NCBI GenBank assembly: GCA_960531495.1
Contig: OY482850.1
Span: 4,695,084-4,759,083 of the forward strand
Direction: 5' to 3'
From: Zeus faber
Lineage: Eukaryota > Chordata > Actinopteri > Zeiformes > Zeidae
DNA: 64,000 nucleotides
Each line of letters starts with the position of its first letter. Positions within the stretch are counted from its first letter, which is position 1. Under the pieces are notes generated by a model that saw only the letters and a list, made by a program, of their open reading frames with translations, made no database searches and had not been told where the DNA came from. Below, piece after piece: positions 58,444 to 64,000 of the stretch. A program made the translations under genes and the position numbers.

Positions 58444-58945
58444 AAGAAGGCCCCGACCTCAACCACCTGAAGAAAAGGGTGTTGGGGGACCTGTTCTTTC
58501 TCCTTACATCCGTGTTTCTAAATATTGATCGCAGGCTCCTGGGGTACACACTGTAATAATCAGGCTGTCTGTGATAAGCAGCTAAAAAGTGTTTGAGTTG
58601 ATGTTTAAGTAGGGAGCTGTTTCTACTAAAGTTTTAAGGCGGACAGTGTGGAATTAGGCTGGAATCTAGATGTTTAAGCACATTCTAGTCCCAGAGTCGA
58701 CAGGCTCAATGGGGTGAAGAATGGCGTCCCTGCAAGGTCTAACAAAAAACAAATCATTCCTCATGTCTGCATTCCGGGTTAATCATCAACAGATTCATCA
58801 TCAAAGGCCCTTGCAGATTTGTTCACCGAGGCATCGGCTGCTTCCCACAAAGAGCATGTTCTCTAATGCTTAACATAGTATTTAGAATCTGTGTATTTTA
58901 ACGTGTGTTTTACATATAAAAATAAAAAGCTTTCTTAGTGCATTA
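58444..58945 (+). other. klhl36 3' UTR with poly(A) signal
   Basis: After the TAG at 58441-58443, unique sequence leads to AATAAA at 58921-58926, followed by a T/G-rich stretch. This gives a 3' UTR of about 0.5 kb. An alternative in-frame extension is excluded by the stop and the basic C-terminus matching the family. Confidence 0.6.
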
Positions 58946-59468
58946 GTGCGTCTCCTGCACAAGGTTCTAATGTGAAGTCACAAGCCAACAGAGTAAAATC
59001 TATGTTGTAATTCATAAAAAACATTATTTAAATTTTTCACATTTTTCACATTCTTTATCGTTTTCATAGTTTTGAAAGTTTTGATAAACATTAAAATGGT
59101 CACAGGGGCCCTTTACAGAGTCTCTCTCTCTCTTGCTTTTTCAGCCTCCTCATTCAAAGGGATAGTAAGGATGTGTCTTGAGTCTGTGGAGCAGAACAGG
59201 AACAGAATCAGAAAATATATCAACAGGGCGGACATGTCATTGTCATGTCACAGGACTTTGCACATTTGGATCAAAAATGTACAAAGTCCCTTGTAATTGA
59301 ATTAATTTAACAGACAGCATAGTGTGCAGGATTTCCCTGAATGTGGTATGTCAGCCTGGTGCTTTTAGCACACTTTTTGAGCATACTATGCTTTTTGACA
59401 TACTACAAACACAAATTTGCTGTAACTAAATAGTGCTCTAAAGGTTGCCATTTTGAACGGTAGATATA
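58946..59468. other. Intergenic, no recognised feature
   Basis: Unique AT-rich sequence between the klhl36 poly(A) signal and a Tc1-like element; no exon or repeat recognised. Confidence 0.5.
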
Positions 59469-60363
59469 CACAGATCAGCTACAATATTAAAACCACCGAC
59501 AGGTGAAGTGAATAACATTGCTCATCTCGTTCCAATGGCACCTGTCAAGGGGTGGGATATATCAGGCAGCAAGTGAACACTCAGTACTTGAAGTCGATTT
59601 GTTGGCAGCAGGAAAAAGGGGCAAGTGTAAGGATCTGAGCAACTTTGACAAGGACAAAATTGTGATGGCTAAACAACTGAGTCAGATCATCTTCAAAACA
59701 GCGGGTCTTTTGGGGTAATCCTGGCATGCAGACCACCGGTGAAAGTCATGGGTGCCCATCCGCTCGTTGATGCGCAAGGGGATTAAAGTCTAGCCCGCCT
59801 GGTCCGATCCCACAGAAGAACCGCTGTAGGATATATTTCTGAAAGGGATAATGCTTGCTATGATAAGGTGTTGTAACACACAGTGCATCACAGTTGGAGT
59901 TTGGAGTACACTGCGTATAGGGCTGTGTAGCCGCAGAGTTTGGAGTAAACTGCGTATAGGGCTGTGTAGCCGCAGAGTGCCCATGCTGATCCCTGGCCAT
60001 TGCTGAAAGCACCTACAATGGGCATGTAAGCGTCAGAACTGAACCATGGAGCAATAAAAGAAGGTGGCCTGGTCTGATGAATCATGTTTTCTTTTACATC
60101 ATGTGGGTGGCCGGGGTTAGGGTCCAATTGAGCAACTGTGGGATGTGCTGGAACAAAAAACCCAATCCATTGAGGCCCCACCTCACAACTTACAGGACTT
60201 AAAGCATCTTCTGCTAAAATCTTGGTGCGAGATACCACAGAACCACTTCAGAGGTCTTGTACAGTCCATGCCTCGATGGGTCAGAGCTGTTTTGGCAGCA
60301 GAGGGGGAGCTACACAATATTAGTGGTTATTAGTGGTGGTTTTAATGTTGTGGTTGATCAGTG
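59469..60363 (+). mobile_element. Tc1-like element, internally deleted
   Basis: Flanked by TA, with terminal repeats CA(C/G)(A/T)GATCA (left) and the matching ATCAGTG (right), sharing AATATTAAAACCACC/GGTGGTTTTAATGTT. The 895-bp length and scattered transposase remnants (TGGTCTGATGAATCATG; a C-terminal piece near 60180-60300) show a deleted copy. A 39-bp tandem duplication is at 59899-59977. The copy at 48122-48834 is the same family. Confidence 0.8.
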
Positions 60364-60494
60364 TAGTTTATAAGGCTTTCATGGCCTGTGTATCTCATTT
60401 CAAATACACTGAAAATGTTCAGTCCACCTTTTCAAGTACTGCTATGATAAATGACAAACTAATGGCAATGTTTTGCTGTGAATAGCTTTTTTTC

Positions 60495-63400
60495 TTACTG
60501 GTCAAGGACGCAGGCTTTCCATCCACGGTCTAGTCCTCTCAGTGCCGCAACCTCGTCATCGGTCAGACTGAAGTCAAAGATCTGTGCACACCACGGTACA
60601 AACAGGGTGAGGAAAGGGCTTTCTTCTCCCTTGTAGTTTTGTTTCACAGGAGGTATTGCATTTAGGTATTGCTTTATCAAACTCAAGGTTTTGTGAACTC
60701 TGAGCAACAGCAGATCATAAGCCAGGCCCACCAGGAGCAAAGGCGCCAAATGCACTTTGACACAAAGTTGGACTTTGGGTTCTTGAGGGGACAGTGCCAA
60801 CTAATGAGAGGGGTAAGATGTTTTTATTGATGAATGCCATGTTTTAGCTCTCCCCATGCACCCGTCATCAATTGGCTCTGAGATACTGGGGAAGCCAGAT
60901 ACTGTGCAGGAAATTGCATACTACCATACTATTTTTCAGTCCCCGTCACCACAGTATGGATTAAATAGTATGTGAAATGTACCACAGTGGCATACTACAC
61001 CTGGTGAAATATGCTTTGGGTCCGAAATGATGAGAGGGCAAACAAAAATGTAAAAAACACAATTTCATATACTGCAGTTAGTCAGCGATAGTAGTATGGC
61101 AACACTGGACACTACGCTAGTACTGTAAGTGTATCTCACAACTTTGCTACATGGGTAGGGGTAGTTTGGGGGTGAATGCTACCTTTGTGTTCTCGAGGAT
61201 GTGGTGAGGTTTGTCACTCTTGGGGATGACTGATACACCCTGCTGCACATGGTATCTCAGTAGTACCTGAGAAGAAAATGGGAATGCATTAATATACAGT
61301 TGTAGCAATACTGACTTAATGACTGAGGATTACTGCTGGCGGCAGCAATTATTTGAGTGCGAAAGAGAAACCTAAAAAATAAAAGAAGTAGGGATGAGGA
61401 TAGTAACTTGACGAAGAGTATATAATGGCGTTCTAAGTTGACTAACCTGTGCAGGGCTCCGTCGTTGCCTCCTGGCTATGTTTCCAATGACTGGTTCTTC
61501 CAGCAGTTTCTCTGGATCAGTGTCCCCTCTGTGACTGCAGAAATAGCCAGGCAAGGCATATTATACACTGCTCAAAAAAATTACGGGAACACAATCATTA
61601 CAATGTGAGGCGGTGTCTCAACCCACAGAATTTGCTCAGGTAGTGCAGCTCATCCAGGATGGCACAACAATGCGCGCTGTGGCAAGAAGGTTTGCTGTGT
61701 CTCCCAGCACAGTGTCAAGAGCATGGAGGAGATACCAGGAGACGTGGAGGGGGCCGTTGGAGGACAACAACCCAGCAGTAGGACCACTATCTGCTCCTTC
61801 GTGCAAGGAGGAACAGGAGGAGCACTGCCAGAGCCCTAAAAAATGACCTCCAGCAGGCCACTAGTGTGCATGTTTCTGCTCAAACTGTCAGAAGTTTGAG
61901 CAGGGCCCGACGTCCACAAGTGGGGCCTGTGCTCACAGCCCAACACCGTGCAACCCGATTGGCATTTGCCAGAGAACACCAGGATTGTCAGATTCGCCAT
62001 TGGCACCCTGTGCTCTTCACAGATGAAAGCAGGTTCACACTGAGCACATATGACAGATGTGACAGTGTCTGGGGACGCCGCGGAGAACGTTCTGCTGCCT
62101 GCAACATCCAACCAGCATGACCGGTCTGGTGGTGGGTCAATGATGGTCTGGGGAGGCATGTCCTTGGAGGGCCGCACAGACCTCCATGTGCTAGCCAGGG
62201 GTACCCTGACTGCCATTAAGTACCGGGATGAGATCCTCAGACCCATTGTCAGACCATATGCTGGTGCAGTGGGCCCTGGGTTCCTTCTGATGCATGATAA
62301 TGCTCGGCCTCATGTGGCTGGAGTGTGTCAGCAGTTCCTGCATGACGAAGGTCTTGATGCTATGGACTGGCCTGCCCATTCCCCAGACCTGAATCCAATC
62401 GCGCACCTCTGGGACATCATGTCTCGTTCCATCCAGCGACGCCACGTTGCACCACAGACTGTCCAGGAGTTGAGTGATGCCCTGATCCAGGTCTGGCAGG
62501 AGATCCCTCAGGAGAACATCCGTCGTCTCATCAGGAGCATGCCCAGGTGTTGTAGGTAGTGCATACAGGCACGTGGAGGCCACACACACTACTGAGCCTC
62601 ATTTTGAATTGTCTTGAGGAATTTCCACAGAAGGTGGATCAGCCTGTGATCTGATTTTTCCACTTTTATTTTGAGTATGATTCTGAATCCAGACCTCCAT
62701 GGGTTAATGATTTTGATTTCCATTGATCACTATTATGTTATTTTGATCTCAACGCATTCCACTATGTAATGAATAAAGATTTTCAACTGGAATATTTCAT
62801 TCATCGAGATCTAAGATGTGTTGTTTAAGTGGTTCCCTTTATTTTTTTGAGCAGTGCAACATATGAGCTCCTCCCGAGATTCTGGGAACTCCCTTCCTGG
62901 TTGATATTGAGATTATTTATTAACTTTATTTACTTCTTGGTCCTTCTAAATAAATAAAGTTCTCCTCAATGGTGTGAAGCAGCATATGAGTAGATACGAG
63001 AGTGGAGTTCACGCAGACTCACAGTTCCGGGGGTCTGGCCGGGGAGCCGAAGGGGCTGCAGGCGGTGAGAGCAATGTTCTTGGATTTACAAAATTCCACC
63101 AGCTCTGTCTGCGCCAGGTAGGGATGCAGCTCCACCTGTATGGACGTAGGATAGGCAACGCAACACGATGCAGTCGAAAGGTGAGGTGATTCCAATGAGG
63201 GCCTTTGTCATTTCCATTTATAACTAATGGGGAGAAAAGCAGGAGGTGTCTGGCCAATTGTGGCTCGATAACCATAGGCTAGATGAGTGTTTCCCAAACT
63301 TTTATTTCTTCTACGGCACACTTTCTACAATTAAATAATCCCAGGCACGCCGCTATTGTTTTTACCATTAAAAAAACATCAGAAACATATATTCCAGGTC

Positions 63401-64000
63401 TTCTTATTATGGCATACTGAGGACTCGTGCACGGTTCGTTCGCAGCAAACAAATCTTTTAAGTGACACGGCAGTCGGGAGTCAGTCATCAAAAGAGTGGG
63501 TGAGCGAGTTAATCTTCTACTCACAAACTGAAAATAATTACTGAGGACTAAGTTAAAGTCCAAGACGAAGAAGGCCAAACACATTTGGCACAATTGATAT
63601 AGAATGCATTCTGCATTCTACCCAAATAAATGTTTTTTACAGAATGAAATGATTCTTGTGAGAATTTCATTCTCAACTCTCACAGGAAGTCTTCCCTCAC
63701 TTACCATGCATTACACAAACTGAGTCAAATGAACAATGAGCTTTTACTGAGAGAGTCGTCACTCACTTTCAGAGCGAACCTTGTTGTGCTAGAGCTGGCC
63801 TTCTGGTTGGAACTAATGATTCATTAGATCAGATTAGATAGATTCATTTCTGCATCCTCACACTTTTGATCTTGCAACAATCATTTCCATTCTTTCTTTT
63901 TTAAGAGGAATTTGAAAAATATTTCATGGCACACCTGGTGAGCTCTCAAAGCTCTGGTAAAGCCACACTGTACCTGGTTGACCGCCGGAGGGACCCTAGA
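60495..64000 (-). CDS. AKR1-type aldo-keto reductase, C-terminal part (partial)
   Basis: NADPH-dependent reductase of aldehydes and ketones, cytosolic, TIM barrel. Five exons are in the window: 63974-64000 (continuing past the edge), 63023-63135, 61447-61534, 61183-61266 and 60495-60581, 132 codons in frame plus stop. Family marks in order: [71 protein letters not shown] with the cofactor-binding [24 protein letters not shown] and a final [10 protein letters not shown]. The catalytic Tyr, Lys and His regions are off the window. The chain ends about 20 residues earlier than AKR1A1, so the C-terminal loop is short. Closest subfamily (1A, 1B or 1E) is left open. Confidence 0.92.
61566..62856 (+). 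mobile_element. Tc1-like DNA transposon with inactivated transposase
   Basis: About 1.29 kb with terminal inverted repeats CACTGCTCAAAAAAATTA (left) and TTTTTTTGAGCAGTG (right), flanked by TA on the left and CA (mutated TA) on the right. The plus-strand transposase falls in three frames: HTH ([19 protein letters not shown], 61613-61846), FTDESRFTL (61866-62120), and [34 protein letters not shown] (62050-62559). The catalytic Glu expected in PIEHLWD is Ala. It sits between the second and third aldo-keto reductase exons of the window, opposite to the gene. Confidence 0.92.
63283..63970. mobile_element. Possible hAT-type non-autonomous element
   Basis: AGTGTTTCCCAAACTTTT followed by CTACGGCACACTTTCTACA at the left is the usual opening of fish hAT MITEs. 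CATGGCACACCTGGTGAG and CCACACTG near 63925-63970 suggest the right end, though that terminal repeat is poor. If correct, the element ends within a few bases of the reductase donor at 63973. GAGTC/AAAAGAGT motifs inside resemble 26270-26510. Confidence 0.4.

Overview
This 64 kb window is vertebrate nuclear DNA, almost certainly from a ray-finned (teleost) fish. The evidence is multi-exon genes with consensus GT/AG introns, very long CA/TG, GA and TATC microsatellites, Tc1-like DNA transposons, a decayed L1/Tx1-type LINE and fish-style tRNA-derived SINEs. No prokaryotic features or CRISPR arrays are present. I do not assign a species.

Five genes were rebuilt exon by exon, with frame continuity checked at every junction. 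From left to right: plcg2 (minus, 600-10739, 3' end off the left edge), meak7/tldc1 (minus, 14651-20539, complete), cotl1 (minus, 38762-44335, complete), klhl36 (plus, 49702-58443, complete) and an AKR1-type aldo-keto reductase (minus, 60495-64000, 5' end off the right edge). meak7-cotl1-klhl36 have the order and orientation I know from human 16q24.1. PLCG2 is on the same human arm but, as I recall, megabases away, so the window looks like a compacted ancestral block. A sixth, unrecognised gene model lies between cotl1 and klhl36 (46311-47140, minus). It has five short exons, an open frame across all junctions (103 codons plus stop) and a Gly/Asn/Ser-rich segment.

The rest is introns and repeats. 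1-10.7 kb: plcg2 with a 700-bp polypurine tract, a 0.8-kb fold-back element and an antisense L1 tail. 10.7-14.6 kb: intergenic with a full-length SINE. 20.5-29.8 kb: meak7 promoter, then gene-poor DNA with a perfect hairpin, CAG and TATC arrays and MITE-like pieces. 29.8-34.7 kb: a nest of L1 copies in opposing orientations, carrying a SINE. 34.7-38.8 kb: intergenic DNA plus the probable cotl1 3' UTR. 44.3-49.7 kb: cotl1 promoter, the small gene, an L1 tail, a Tc1 relic and the klhl36 promoter. Tc1-like elements also lie inside klhl36, between klhl36 and the reductase, and inside the reductase.

The genes are not an operon and share no pathway. plcg2 is immune-receptor phosphoinositide signalling, meak7 is lysosomal mTOR signalling, cotl1 binds F-actin, klhl36 is a CUL3 substrate adaptor, and the reductase acts on carbonyls with NADPH. 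The points most worth a second look are the small orphan gene, microsatellites abutting splice donors in plcg2 and klhl36, a transposon fragment feeding a klhl36 splice acceptor, and a TFEB/CRE-like site cluster beside meak7 exon 1.
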